In this document: positions 7,413-16,149 of the stretch, one piece after another | Position numbering within the stretch: the first letter of the stretch is position 1 | Layout: each line of letters starts with the position of its first letter | Assembly (NCBI RefSeq): GCF_009792235.1 | Contig: NZ_CP046973.1 | Span: forward strand, 2,294,001 to 2,358,000 | Direction of reading: 5' to 3' | Origin: Microcystis aeruginosa FD4 | Lineage (GTDB): Bacteria > Cyanobacteriota > Cyanobacteriia > Cyanobacteriales > Microcystaceae | DNA length: 64,000 nucleotides | The notes under the pieces: model-generated | Told to the model about the DNA's origin: nothing | The model's database searches: none | Seen by the model: only the letters and a program-made list of their open reading frames with translations | Translations under genes and position numbers: made by a program

Positions 7413-9743
7413 TTAATTTTTGCCTTCCTGCGTCGATTTGAGCGGGGGAAATTGACGACGTAAAAGCAAGGAATTACTCACTACCATAACCGAACTAAAA
7501 GCCATCAAAGCTGCTGCTAGGGCCGGACTGAAAGCTAGACCCCAATGGGGTAGTAATAAGCCACCGGCAATGGGAATAGCAAAGGTATTATAACCCAAAG
7601 CCCAAAAAAGATTTTGTCGGATTTTTTGCCATGTGGCCAGACTTAAATGCAGAGATTGCACCACATCCTCTAGGCGATCGCTAATTAAAACGATCCCGGC
7701 CGTTTCCATGGCCACTTCCGTGCCACCGGCCAGAGCAATACCGATGTTAGCCTGTCCTAGTGCGGGAGTGTCATTGATACCATCCCCGACCATAGCGACG
7801 ATTTTGCCTTCTTTTGTCTGTAGGTCGGCAATTAAGGCGGATTTTTCGGCGGGAGCAACTTGGGCATAAAATTGACTAATACCCAAACTATTAGCGATCG
7901 CTGTCACCACTTCTTGGCGATCGCCACTGAGTAAAATCACCTCTAAACCGAGTTTTTGCAACTGATTAACGGTTGTTTGAGCATCGGGACGCAATCGATC
8001 CTGAAAAGCGATCGCGCCGAGTAATTGTTCTTCCCTACCCAGATAAATCACCGTTTTACCCGCTTGTAAAAGCTCTTGAATGGAAGGGATGGTTTCATCA
8101 ATTTTAATCCCGTTCTGGGCTAACCATTGCCGATTTCCTAGAACAATTTTCGACCCCTGCACCCTTGCCGAAACTCCCAATCCGGCCACAGTTTGAAAAT
8201 CTTCCCCCGTCAGGTTAATAGGGGGAGTAACTGCGTCTAAAATCGCCCGAGCGAGAGGATGATTAGTACCACTCTCCACTACTGCCGCTAATTGTTGAAT
8301 TTCCAGGGGATTAAGCGCAGAAAAACTCAAACAATCGGTAATTTCCGGATGACCTTGGCTGAGGGTTCCCGTTTTGTCAAAAACCACCGTTTGCAGTCGC
8401 GAGACGGTTTCCAAAACATCGCCCCCTTTAATTAAAATGCCCCGTTCAGCTGCTAAACTGGTTCCCACCAGTAGGGCCGTTGGTGTGGCTAAACCAAGAG
8501 CGCAGGGACAAGCGACCACAAGCACAGAAATCGCTAATTTTAGGGACAAAAGTAGGGGAGAAGTGGGTTGAATCATCTCGTGGTGTCCTGTGGTTGACCC
8601 TAACACCTCTGGAAAGAGCCTAGTTCCCCAAAAATACCAAAAGAGCAGCACAATTAGGGCAATTATCATGACTCCGTAGGCAAAATAACCCGCTACCCGG
8701 TCCGCTATCTTCTGCACCGGGGCCTTGCGAGTTTGCGCTGATTCCACGGCTGCGATAATCTTAGCTAGGGTGGTATCGGTTCCCACCTGACGAGTTTGCA
8801 CGGCGATCGCTCCAGAGAGATTGAAACTGCCAGCAATGACTAGCTCTCCCATTTCCTTAACCACCGGCAGCGATTCCCCCGTTAACAAAGCTTCATCTAC
8901 TGTGGTTCTTCCCTGAATAATCTCCCCATCCACGGGAATTTTTTCCCCGGGTAAGACGCGCACCCATTCCCCGACGCGCAACTGTTCCACCGGAATCGCC
9001 ACGCCCACACGGTCATCTGTACTACCAATCAGGTGAGCCACTGCCGGTTGTAGGGAGGTAAGCGCTTCTAGGTCTGCGGCAGCGCGATGACGGGAATGCG
9101 CTTCTAGAGTCCGTCCGAGGAGAATAAACCCTAACAGCATGACTGGTTCATCAAAAAAGCACTCTAGACCGAGATTAGGCAAGATAAGAGCCAAACAACT
9201 GGCTATATAGGCGCTACCTGTGCCTAAACTAACGAGAGTGTTCATATTTGGCATCCCGTGCCGTAATCCGCGCCAACCATCGATGAAAATATCGCGACCG
9301 GGGAATAAAATGGCTAGGGTGGCTAAAGTCCAGTGAAAAGCAATACTTTGAAAGATGGGGATTTCCGGTCCCCCGATGTGGTGTAAGTGACCAATCAGGG
9401 AAAAAACCAGTAAACAGCAAGCGATCGCTAATCGGTATAATTGTTGTTGCCGTTCTTTTTGTTGGTTTTGCCGACGTTGATTTTGTTGGCCAAGGGGAGT
9501 CGATGCGGTGCGCGGTTGGGTGGGGAATCCGATTGCGGTTAATTTTGCGGCTAATTGCTCTGGTGCGATCGCATCTGGTTGGTATTCAATCACGGCAATT
9601 TCCGTGATTAGGTTAACCCGGGCCGATTTTACCCCTTGATTTTGGCTGAGTTGTCTTTCTACGGCACTCACACAGCCGGCGCATTTCATGCCTTTTACGT
9701 CTAGAGTAGCGGTTTTTAGTCCAGTTTCGGCGGCTAGGATCAT
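7413..9743 (-). CDS. ctaA: copper-translocating P1B-type ATPase (CtaA-like)
   Basis: About 776 aa from the ATG at 9743; a TTG at 9758 is an alternative. Order: N-terminal heavy-metal domain with GMKCAGC, two plus two transmembrane helices, actuator loop with LTGESLPV, the membrane metal site ACPCALGLATP, the phosphorylation site VFDKTGTL, the nucleotide-binding motif TNHPLA, and the hinge VGDGINDTPAL. These are all features of Cu(I) P1B ATPases. The N-terminal domain resembles cyanobacterial CtaA, the copper importer working with PacS toward plastocyanin, more than PacS. That choice is moderate confidence; copper ATPase is firm. Confidence 0.9.
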   Translation of the reverse strand: MILAAETGLKTATLDVKGMKCAGCVSAVERQLSQNQGVKSARVNLITEIAVIEYQPDAIAPEQLAAKLTAIGFPTQPRTASTPLGQQNQRRQNQQKERQQQLYRLAIACCLLVFSLIGHLHHIGGPEIPIFQSIAFHWTLATLAILFPGRDIFIDGWRGLRHGMPNMNTLVSLGTGSAYIASCLALILPNLGLECFFDEPVMLLGFILLGRTLEAHSRHRAAADLEALTSLQPAVAHLIGSTDDRVGVAIPVEQLRVGEWVRVLPGEKIPVDGEIIQGRTTVDEALLTGESLPVVKEMGELVIAGSFNLSGAIAVQTRQVGTDTTLAKIIAAVESAQTRKAPVQKIADRVAGYFAYGVMIIALIVLLFWYFWGTRLFPEVLGSTTGHHEMIQPTSPLLLSLKLAISVLVVACPCALGLATPTALLVGTSLAAERGILIKGGDVLETVSRLQTVVFDKTGTLSQGHPEITDCLSFSALNPLEIQQLAAVVESGTNHPLARAILDAVTPPINLTGEDFQTVAGLGVSARVQGSKIVLGNRQWLAQNGIKIDETIPSIQELLQAGKTVIYLGREEQLLGAIAFQDRLRPDAQTTVNQLQKLGLEVILLSGDRQEVVTAIANSLGISQFYAQVAPAEKSALIADLQTKEGKIVAMVGDGINDTPALGQANIGIALAGGTEVAMETAGIVLISDRLEDVVQSLHLSLATWQKIRQNLFWALGYNTFAIPIAGGLLLPHWGLAFSPALAAALMAFSSVMVVSNSLLLRRQFPPLKSTQEGKN

Positions 9744-9877
9744 GGAAAAAGTAGGCAAGGATGGTCTTTACTTCTATCCTAGAAATTCTCGGCCGATTTT
9801 TAAACTATTTTGGCGTGTAGGGTTACAGATAGATGAAATTTCATTAGAGATAGCTGAAATTTCAGGTAGCCGATCTT

Positions 9878-9953
9878 GTAGGGTGGGTTAATGAAATGTA
9901 ACGCACCTTATCTAATGTTCAAAATTCGTGCGTTACGCTGACGCTAACACACC
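9878..9953. repeat. GTGCGTTA-type palindromic repeat, inverted copy
   Basis: Starts GTAGGGTGGGTTA, contains AACGCACC and GTGCGTTACGC, and ends TAACACACC, just short of the usual CCCTAC end because the next MITE begins immediately. It is the inverted relative of the two 81-bp copies near 29950 and 30083. Confidence 0.75.
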
Positions 9954-9954
9954 A

Positions 9955-10067
9955 GGCGTTGCTGATTTGAGATATGAATCTTCTTTTGTGGGATTTTTAA
10001 AACCTAGACCCAAACTAACTTTTGGATGGGTGCAAGGTTGTCATTCATACCTTGATTCAGCAACGCC
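9955..10067. mobile_element. MITE-B, IS1-related (113 bp)
   Basis: Inverted ends GGCGTTGCTGATTTGAGA and TACCTTGATTCAGCAACGCC, with ATGAAT/ATTCAT just inside. The ends match those of the IS1-family element at 41599-42576, so this looks like a transposase-less derivative. It abuts, and seems to truncate, the LysR-type gene fragment to its right. Confidence 0.75.
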
Positions 10068-10071
10068 CTAA

Positions 10072-10191
10072 TTGCAATAAACGTCCTGTTTCCGTGATCT
10101 CGATGTGACGACCGACGCGATGGAATAATTTCACCCCGTATTCACTTTCTAGGGAGGCAATGGCGGCACTCACGGCCGGTTGGGTGATATA
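10072..10191 (-). pseudogene. LysR-family regulator HTH fragment
   Basis: On the minus strand the sequence encodes about 40 residues of a LysR helix-turn-helix: ITQPAVSAAIASLESEYG, then KLFHRVGRHIEITETG. It has no start codon (a stop lies three codons before) and is cut off by MITE-B at its 3' end. LysR regulators of this type in cyanobacteria control carbon, nitrogen or sulfur genes. Nothing of the effector domain remains here. Confidence 0.75.
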
Positions 10192-10392
10192 TAATCAAGG
10201 AAAGTCTTCCCCTCGCTTTCTTGGCCTTGTCCTTAAGCTATGGATGGACGCTTTTCCAGCAGCAACCCAAATCTATTTGAGTTTTGATTTAATACAAATA
10301 CATCTAAAAAGAAATTTTAGATTTTTTCCATACCATCTATAACTCAAGTGCCATACAATAACATCATCTTCTTGACCGTAGCCATCTCGATC

Positions 10393-10866
10393 ATGTTATT
10401 TTTTCTCAAATCACCAGTGACGGAAAGCAAGACCAGCATTACACCGAAAAAAGTCAATCCCAATCGAGTCCGCGATCATCTGGCCAATGAACGCACCTAT
10501 CTGTCTTGGATGCGAACAGCGATCGCATTAATGGGTTTTGGTATGGTTATTCTGCGCTTACGGGCCTTTCATCCTCCCCTGGTTCCCCGGCCCGGTTATG
10601 GTTGGAAATTAGGCTTAATGTTTGCTTTAGTGGGTTTATTGACCGTATTTTTGACCACAGCCCATTATTTTACAGTCAGACGAGATATAGATGAAGATAC
10701 CTACGAACCAGCCGCTCGATGGGTGGTACTATTTAGTTTAGCGATCGTTATTCTCGGTGCGGGAATTATCTATTTTGTCGCCACCAGTCCCGATCTGTTG
10801 ATCGGTAGTATGATGACTTTCGAGTCAACTGTGGGGGTTAGGTGGGTTGGAGTAGGCGCCAACTGA
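10393..10866 (+). CDS. DUF202 (YidH) family membrane protein
   Basis: 157 aa from the ATG at 10393, chosen because the paralogue at 14872-15271 also begins ML(F)xxK just before the conserved region; a GTG at 10348 is possible. The DUF202 signature RDHLANERTYLSWMRTAIALMG is followed by three transmembrane helices. The function is unknown; members of the family are small inner-membrane proteins. Its last 29 bp overlap the convergent TauE gene. It carries about 15 extra C-terminal residues after the ATSPD motif. Confidence 0.85.
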   Translation: MLFFLKSPVTESKTSITPKKVNPNRVRDHLANERTYLSWMRTAIALMGFGMVILRLRAFHPPLVPRPGYGWKLGLMFALVGLLTVFLTTAHYFTVRRDIDEDTYEPAARWVVLFSLAIVILGAGIIYFVATSPDLLIGSMMTFESTVGVRWVGVGAN

Positions 10867-11635
10867 CCGTGACTAGAACCGTATAAAGCAGTATTTTTAG
10901 GGCATTTTTGGGCAAATATTCCGATAATCTTGCTCCCACTACCACCCCCGGTATCGCACCTAACCAGATGGGAAGTACCAGATTCCAATCTACCGTTCCT
11001 AATCCCAGATGACCGATGGAAGTACAGGTTAAGAGGATGGACGCTTGCGATAGATCTGTACCGACTAATTTGCGAGAATCAAGGTGAAAAAAGGTCATCA
11101 AGACCAATGCAAACAAGGAACCACTGGAAATACTGGTTAAACCGACTAGATAGCCTAAAATTGCCCCTAATACCGTTGTTTTTATCTGACCCGATCGAGT
11201 GGTTAAATCTAATTTTGGCCAGGACCAAGGGGACAAATCGGGAAAAAATAAGGAGATTAGTAGTTCTAGGGCCGCTAGGACGGTCACGATCATCAAGACA
11301 AGACCGATGATATGAGGCAACCATTGATCGAGATTGAGGGAGCTATTCTGCTGAAAATAGCGAAAACCGACTAATCCTAACAGAGAACCGGGTACACTGC
11401 CAATTACTAGCCATTTTACCACCTCTAACTCGATCGTTTGCTGTTGCCAGTGACGAACGGTGCCGACCACTTTCATCAACCCGGCCGCTACCACATCGGA
11501 ACCCACTGCGGTGGTAGCGGGAACCTGAAATACAAAGATCAATAGGGGTGTAATCAAGGATGAACCGCCAATTCCCGTTAATCCCACGACAATTCCGATA
11601 AAAAAGCTAAATATTGTCAATAAAGAATAGTCCAT
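10838..11635 (-). CDS. TauE/SafE (TSUP) family anion permease
   Basis: A 265-aa protein with about eight hydrophobic helices and the TSUP glycine-rich motif GIVVGLTGIGGSSLITPLL at the N-terminus, repeated in the second half (YLVGLTSISSGSLFALVL). The family exports or imports sulfite, organosulfonates and related anions across the inner membrane. cysA and other sulfur genes nearby make a sulfur substrate plausible, but the substrate cannot be read from sequence. It is convergent with the DUF202 gene, with a 29-bp overlap. Confidence 0.88.
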   Translation of the reverse strand: MDYSLLTIFSFFIGIVVGLTGIGGSSLITPLLIFVFQVPATTAVGSDVVAAGLMKVVGTVRHWQQQTIELEVVKWLVIGSVPGSLLGLVGFRYFQQNSSLNLDQWLPHIIGLVLMIVTVLAALELLISLFFPDLSPWSWPKLDLTTRSGQIKTTVLGAILGYLVGLTSISSGSLFALVLMTFFHLDSRKLVGTDLSQASILLTCTSIGHLGLGTVDWNLVLPIWLGAIPGVVVGARLSEYLPKNALKILLYTVLVTVSWRLLQPT

Positions 11636-11891
11636 TTTTGCCTCAGTTGTCTCTTTTCTCCGGTGCGTTTCTGGTCGTTAAGGGACAAAATTAGTTAATT
11701 AAGCCTTTAAAAGAGCAAAAAACAGTAATAGTAAGCTTTTATCGCTGTTTAATCTTTAGGGAATCTCCGAATCGAAACTTAATTTTCTTGCTATCTTGTA
11801 AAATATGAGTGTATTTTAATACGATTGCGATTGAATCATAGTTAAAATACTGTCAAACCCTATACATTTTTTTGCCAGAGGATTAGCTACC

Positions 11892-12896
11892 GTGAGCATC
11901 ATCATCGAGCGAGTATCGAAGAAATTCGGCACCTTTACCGCTTTAGACAACATCAACCTAGAGATCAAATCGAATCGTCTGGTGGCACTGCTGGGGCCGT
12001 CCGGTTCAGGAAAAACCACCCTCCTGAGAGCGATCGCAGGATTAGAACCCCCCGACACAGGCAAAATTATCATCAACGGCAAAGACACAACCAATTTAAA
12101 TGTCAGAAAAAGGAATATTGGCTTTGTTTTTCAGCATTATGCGCTTTTTAAACACCTGACAGTGCGTCAGAATATCGCTTTCGGTTTAAAGATTCGCAAA
12201 GCTGCCCCGAACTATATTCAAGAACGAGTGGATAATCTCTTAAGTTTAATTCAATTGCAGGGATTAGGCGATCGCTATCCAGCCCAACTATCCGGGGGTC
12301 AACGTCAACGGGTTGCCCTGGCCCGGGCTTTAGCGGTGGAACCGGAAGTATTATTATTAGATGAGCCTTTTGGGGCCTTGGATGCCAAAGTTAGAAAAGA
12401 GCTAAGGGTTTGGTTGCGGCAGTTACACGAGGAAGTTCATGTCACCAGTGTTTTTGTCACCCACGACCAGGAGGAAGCCATGGAAGTGGCCGACGAGATC
12501 GTAATTTTCAATGAGGGTAAAATCGAACAGGTGGGGACTCCCGATCAAGTGTACGATCATCCTGCCTCTGCTTTTGTGATGAGTTTTATTGGCCGGGTGA
12601 ATGTTTTGCCACCGACCTCGGCTGCACTGTTCGAGCAGCTGGGAGGGGGTACTAACGGAGTTAAGATTTTTATTCGTCCCCACGACCTAGAAATTCTCTA
12701 TTTTCCCAATGGGTCTAGCATTGAGGCAAAAGTCGAGCGCATTATCCATCTGGGTTGGGCCATCGATGTGGAATTAATTCTACCGGATCGCTCTCTCCTG
12801 ATTGCCCATCTGAATCGAGAACAACTGGCTCAACTCCATCTCCAAGTCGGGGAGCAAGTTTATGTTCGTCCTCGGGATGCTCGCGTTTTTAGTTAA
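11892..12896 (+). CDS. cysA: sulfate/thiosulfate ABC transporter ATP-binding protein
   Basis: A 334-aa ATPase. Walker A GPSGSGKTT near residue 35, Q-loop FVFQHYALF, signature LSGGQRQR near 133, Walker B LLLDEPFGALD, switch THDQEEAMEVAD, and a C-terminal TOBE domain (FIRPHDLEI). The full pattern matches CysA of the sulfate permease. It starts with GTG, preceded by AGAGGA. The permease genes are not adjacent; a sulfate-binding protein is at 28507-29589, so the system is scattered in this genome. The TauE gene is divergent, 256 bp away. Confidence 0.9.
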   Translation: MSIIIERVSKKFGTFTALDNINLEIKSNRLVALLGPSGSGKTTLLRAIAGLEPPDTGKIIINGKDTTNLNVRKRNIGFVFQHYALFKHLTVRQNIAFGLKIRKAAPNYIQERVDNLLSLIQLQGLGDRYPAQLSGGQRQRVALARALAVEPEVLLLDEPFGALDAKVRKELRVWLRQLHEEVHVTSVFVTHDQEEAMEVADEIVIFNEGKIEQVGTPDQVYDHPASAFVMSFIGRVNVLPPTSAALFEQLGGGTNGVKIFIRPHDLEILYFPNGSSIEAKVERIIHLGWAIDVELILPDRSLLIAHLNREQLAQLHLQVGEQVYVRPRDARVFS

Positions 12897-13057
12897 AAGT
12901 CACCCTTATTGTTAGCACCTGACGGTCGCAGGATGAACAGCGATTATTTCCGGGTAACGGCTAAAATCGTCAACATTAAAGGTCAGAATATGTGTAATAC
13001 CATTTTTCTTTATTCGTAGCAGGCATAACCGGGTGCATCTCCTGCTGGTGATTTTCT

Positions 13058-13168
13058 CTCACCTATAGGTGAGCAGCAGAAGTTGTTCAAAGAGGGCGAA
13101 TGCAATTCGCCCCTACAATCATATCATTGCGCCAATGGTAGGGGCGCACCGCGTGCGCCCAAAATGTC
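13058..13168. repeat. dispersed repeat D (palindrome CTCACCTATAGGTGAG plus unit)
   Basis: Begins with the 16-bp perfect palindrome CTCACCTATAGGTGAG and continues through GGGCGAATGCAATTCGCCC (another palindrome) and GGGGCGCACCGCGTGCGCCC. The same modules, inverted, flank the IS4 element at 33001-33066 and 34527-34622. The repeat overlaps and replaces the 3' end of the PIN-domain gene. Confidence 0.8.
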
Positions 13169-13600
13169 ATCTAGATATTTCGACAAAATTGAGATGTACC
13201 AGGCATAACCATCTCTGTCATTACTTTTGAAAAATGGTATAAGGTCATGAACGCACATGGCTGCTACTAGCTTCGCATCATGTACCTGCACACCCTTGAC
13301 TGAATAGGTGAAGACCAAGCGTTCCCATTCGGGATAAATAGCGGGCAGATCGTCAATAATGGGAAAAAGTGACTTTAGGCGATCGATTTCCGCCTTGGCT
13401 GCGGCCACTGTGCGTCCTAAACCATTTCTATTAATTGGACGGGTGTAAACGTTCCAAAACTCGATTTAATTCTGTAGTGCGATATAGAGTTTTTCTCCTT
13501 GTCCCAATCATAGACTTGTCGCACCCACAGCATCGCCATACATGATGTGATCGGGTTCCGCACTTCGCAATAAGACATTAGTATCAACTAAAAAAGTCAC
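13124..13600 (-). pseudogene. PIN-domain (VapC-type) toxin, inactivated
   Basis: From the GTG at 13600 one frame reads VTFLVDTNVLLRSAEPDH (PIN motif with the first catalytic Asp), through LYIALQN and IEFWNVYTRP, to VHDAKLVAAMCVHDL, the usual VapC middle and C-terminal motifs. The frame contains two stops (TGA at 13508-13510, TAA at 13466-13468). The last residues are read from the inserted repeat rather than from the gene. It lies 2 bp after its antitoxin. VapC proteins are ribonucleases; this copy should be dead. Confidence 0.8.
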
Positions 13601-13602
13601 AG

Positions 13603-13926
13603 TCACTCATCGTCATAGATACTATCGCGACTTACGGCATAGTCGGATAAAAGTGCGCTGCCTCGATCGTGACTACTTGCCCAATCCCGAAAAGCTTGCG
13701 CTCGTTCCGTCGGTGTTGCCGTCTCGTAAAAAGGTGTTTTTGGCTCTATCAGTTGTTTTAGCATTGTCTCCAAGAGAATTTCTACCTTTTCTGGTGATTG
13801 GTGGCTAATTCTTGCCAAAATCTCGGCAATTGCCTTTAAATCTTGCTGATGGGCTTTTTTGAAGTCTAGCAGCATTTCCGATCCCTCTCCATCTAGCGAT
13901 CGCTGAGAAAAAGGGGTAATTTCCAT
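13603..13926 (-). CDS. VapB-like antitoxin of the decayed VapBC pair
   Basis: A 107-aa protein with an intact frame. The C-terminus, RAQAFRDWASSHDRG followed by LLSDYAVSRDSIYDDE, is the toxin-binding tail seen in many cyanobacterial VapB-type proteins next to PIN genes. The upstream half is helical and carries no recognised DNA-binding motif. The stop is 2 bp from the toxin GTG, so the pair was translationally coupled. The toxin is broken, so this may be an orphan antitoxin that could still neutralise related toxins. Confidence 0.75.
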   Translation of the reverse strand: MEITPFSQRSLDGEGSEMLLDFKKAHQQDLKAIAEILARISHQSPEKVEILLETMLKQLIEPKTPFYETATPTERAQAFRDWASSHDRGSALLSDYAVSRDSIYDDE

Positions 13927-13981
13927 AGATATCGCTCTCCTTGAAAACCGCTAAAACTTGATTCTGCCATAAAAACTTTTT

Positions 13982-14158
13982 TTAGAATAGATTGGGATCG
14001 ACACCGATCGCCCCTTCACCGTCCGCATCTTGCAGGTTAGCACCGTCTAAACGAGTATTAGTGAGAGTGGTGGTAACGGCCTTAGCGATGGCAGCATGGA
14101 AGCAAGAAAAAACTGTGATTAGCAATAGACAGAAGGCTGTCAGTAGCGTCGGTTTCAT
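13982..14158 (-). CDS. small secreted peptide, hypothetical
   Basis: 58 aa from an internal ATG (MKPTLLTAFCLLLITVFSC), which begins a clear signal peptide ending around AAIAKA. The mature part is only about 30 residues and contains TRLDGANLQDADGEG, which looks like a single pentapeptide-repeat turn. I do not recognise a family. It could be the N-terminal remnant of a pentapeptide-repeat protein. Moderate confidence that it is expressed. Confidence 0.45.
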   Translation of the reverse strand: MKPTLLTAFCLLLITVFSCFHAAIAKAVTTTLTNTRLDGANLQDADGEGAIGVDPNLF

Positions 14159-14542
14159 CGTTTTTGATCTCCTTGAGTGATCTTTTTGAGTCTCTGTTTT
14201 CACTCTAGGCAATGGCTTTAATAAAAACAAATATTCTTTGTTTTCAAATCGATAAATTCCCTTTATGCAAAGCTGGGAAACCCCCTCGCCGTTCCATCAC
14301 TTTTATTTATTAAAACGACAATTAAGAATATTTGCTTTTATGCTTGTCCCGTACCTAAGTTGATGGTGGCGGTCTCGTTAAGTTGGGGCTTTTTTAAGCG
14401 TGTTGTGGTGGAATAGGTCTGGCAGCAAGGGATTTTCTCAATTTTTTAGGAGCGTGTCAATCGTTATACTCCGGGAGGATGGGCGACCGTGACATAATTT
14501 GGGACTAGGTACGGTAAAAGTCGCTAGTGAACCCCGTTAGCC
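14159..14542. other. gene-free stretch upstream of the Cys-rich gene
   Basis: About 380 bp with no frame I can support. The right half (14450-14540) is less A/T-rich, with GGGAGGATGGGCGACC and GACTAGGTACGG, and might hold a leader RNA for the 14543 gene, but no known riboswitch pattern is recognised. Confidence 0.4.
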
Positions 14543-14800
14543 TTGGAGACTTCCTTGCTAGACACCATTTCCACCCTATCCCCAAAACTAACAGCGATCG
14601 AATCCACGGGAAATCCTCTCCCGAAAGTTGCTACTTGTTCCTCCACCTGTCGTTACTGTCGGTTTTATAAGTTTCAGGGGAGAGGAAATGGCTATTGTCA
14701 ACGCTTGGGAGTCCCTGTTCACAGTCATTGGCGCGCCTGTCCTTTGATTTGTCCACCTTTTGCCCCTTCTTGGGAAAGGTCGGAAAATGGGCAATTCTAA
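14543..14800 (+). CDS. small cysteine-rich cyanobacterial protein
   Basis: About 85 aa from a TTG start; no ATG or GTG is available upstream of the conserved part. Core: CSSTCRYCRFY, then YCQRLGVPVHSHWRACPLICPPFAPSWE, with six or more cysteines that could bind zinc or an iron-sulfur cluster. I recall this as a conserved short cyanobacterial protein of unknown role. A hairpin terminator follows at 14842. A/T and codon use look like its neighbours. Confidence 0.65.
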   Translation: METSLLDTISTLSPKLTAIESTGNPLPKVATCSSTCRYCRFYKFQGRGNGYCQRLGVPVHSHWRACPLICPPFAPSWERSENGQF

Positions 14801-14841
14801 GTAGTTATCTGGATTTTACCGCCTGTATCGAGCAATTTTCT

Positions 14842-14873
14842 CCCCATCCCGCTCCGTGCGAGGATGGGGTTTT
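14842..14873 (+). terminator. rho-independent terminator after the Cys-rich gene
   Basis: CCCCATCC pairs with GGATGGGG around a 12-base loop, followed by TTTT on the plus strand. It lies 42 bp downstream of the small cysteine-rich gene. It also abuts the end of the ancestral reading frame of the DUF202 pseudogene on the other strand. Confidence 0.75.
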
Positions 14874-15271
14874 AATCGAAACCGATGCTTTCCACTCCAC
14901 CGCTATCGGGACTGGTGGCGACAAAATAGAGAATTCCTGAGCCTAGACAAGCGATTCGCTATACTAAAGCAAATAATCCAGACTTGAGCAGGTTCGTAGC
15001 TATTACTATCGATCGCCCGCCGGATGAGAAAATAGTGGCGCGTGGCGATGACAACGGTTAATAATCCCACCATAGCGAAGACAAAACCCAACAACCAACC
15101 TAGTCCCAGAGATGACGAAGATACTGTTCGTAAACGCAAAATGACCAGACCAAAACCCATCAAAGCGATGGCAGCGCGCATCCAAGACAGATAGGTGCGT
15201 TCGTTGGCCGAATGATCTCGCCAGTAATCAGGGTTAAATTTCTGCTTTGTCTTTTGGGATTTAAACAGCAT
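14872..15271 (-). pseudogene. DUF202 family membrane protein, frameshifted paralogue
   Basis: From the ATG at 15271 the protein runs through the DUF202 signature RDHSANERTYLSWMRAAIALMG and two transmembrane helices, then shifts frame at 14951-14960. There the HIP1 octamer GCGATCGC reads GCGATTCGC, with one extra base. Removing it restores ILYFVATSPDSGG and a stop at 14872, matching the paralogue at 10393. Without correction the protein ends at 14903 with an unrelated tail. It may be a sequencing error or real inactivation of the third helix. Confidence 0.75.
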
Positions 15272-15342
15272 AGAGGAGTTCCTAGCAGTGAAATTCAATA
15301 AAATCAAGTATTCTTTCTTCTGGTTTTAATAAATTGTTTTTA

Positions 15343-16149
15343 TCATCTAGTTTTTCGCTTATCTTTAGCCAATTCAAGGGACTTAAGCAGATTATCATCC
15401 ATAAATAGGGGGAGTTTACCGTCCCATTTTTCGATCGCTTTGTTCTGTAAAACTTCTGGACTTAAGGAATCTTGGAGAATGCGATGAGCTGCCGCCTCTC
15501 CCTTGGCCAGATTGATTTTTACTTCCGATTCTTTCAGAGCTTTCAGCACCATAAAACCGGCTTTTTTGGCCTCCTGTTCGGCAATTTGTTTGGCTTCCAC
15601 CGCATCGGTAAAGCGATCGGAAAAGTTGACATGAACCAAAGAAATATCATCCACACCGATATGATAATTTTTCAGTCTTTCGCTCAAACGATGATCTACT
15701 TCTCCTTTCACCTCCTCCCGTTTAGTAATTAATTCTTCGGCGGTATATTTAGCCATAACTGCCTTAAGAATTTCCTCCACTGCTGGATCGATCACTCGTT
15801 CAATGACAGCCGCTTCATCGCCAATTTGTTGAAAAATATTATTAACTTCTGATGCTAAAATATGCCAATTCAGGGCCACATCTGTAAATACTTCCTGTAG
15901 GTCTTTGGAGGAAGCTTCGGCCGCTATCTGTTCTTTTTGGATTCTCACACTTAGTTTTTTCACCGTGTTAACAACAGGAATAATCCCATGGATTCCCTCA
16001 TTAAGTATTTTCTCCTGTACTTGACCGAAGACCATTAAAACCCCTCTTTCTCCCGCATTGACAATCACGAAGGGATTAAAAATAATCGCCAAAATTAATA
16101 ACAAAAAAAAGATATTACTTGGTCTAGCTAAAAGACGAATTTTGAGCAT
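15343..16149 (-). CDS. prohibitin / SPFH (band 7) family protein
   Basis: A 268-aa protein. One N-terminal transmembrane segment (about residues 12-31, IFFLLLILAIIFNPFVIVN), then an SPFH domain (GERGVLMVFGQVQEKILNEG; VRIQKEQIAAEASSKDLQEV), then a long alanine/glutamate/lysine coiled coil (VEAKQIAEQEAKKAG). This is the typical prohibitin layout, close to Synechocystis Phb1. Prohibitins form ring assemblies on the membrane and influence FtsH proteolysis and membrane organisation. A short remnant of a second copy lies at 20775-20868. Confidence 0.9.
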   Translation of the reverse strand: MLKIRLLARPSNIFFLLLILAIIFNPFVIVNAGERGVLMVFGQVQEKILNEGIHGIIPVVNTVKKLSVRIQKEQIAAEASSKDLQEVFTDVALNWHILASEVNNIFQQIGDEAAVIERVIDPAVEEILKAVMAKYTAEELITKREEVKGEVDHRLSERLKNYHIGVDDISLVHVNFSDRFTDAVEAKQIAEQEAKKAGFMVLKALKESEVKINLAKGEAAAHRILQDSLSPEVLQNKAIEKWDGKLPLFMDDNLLKSLELAKDKRKTR

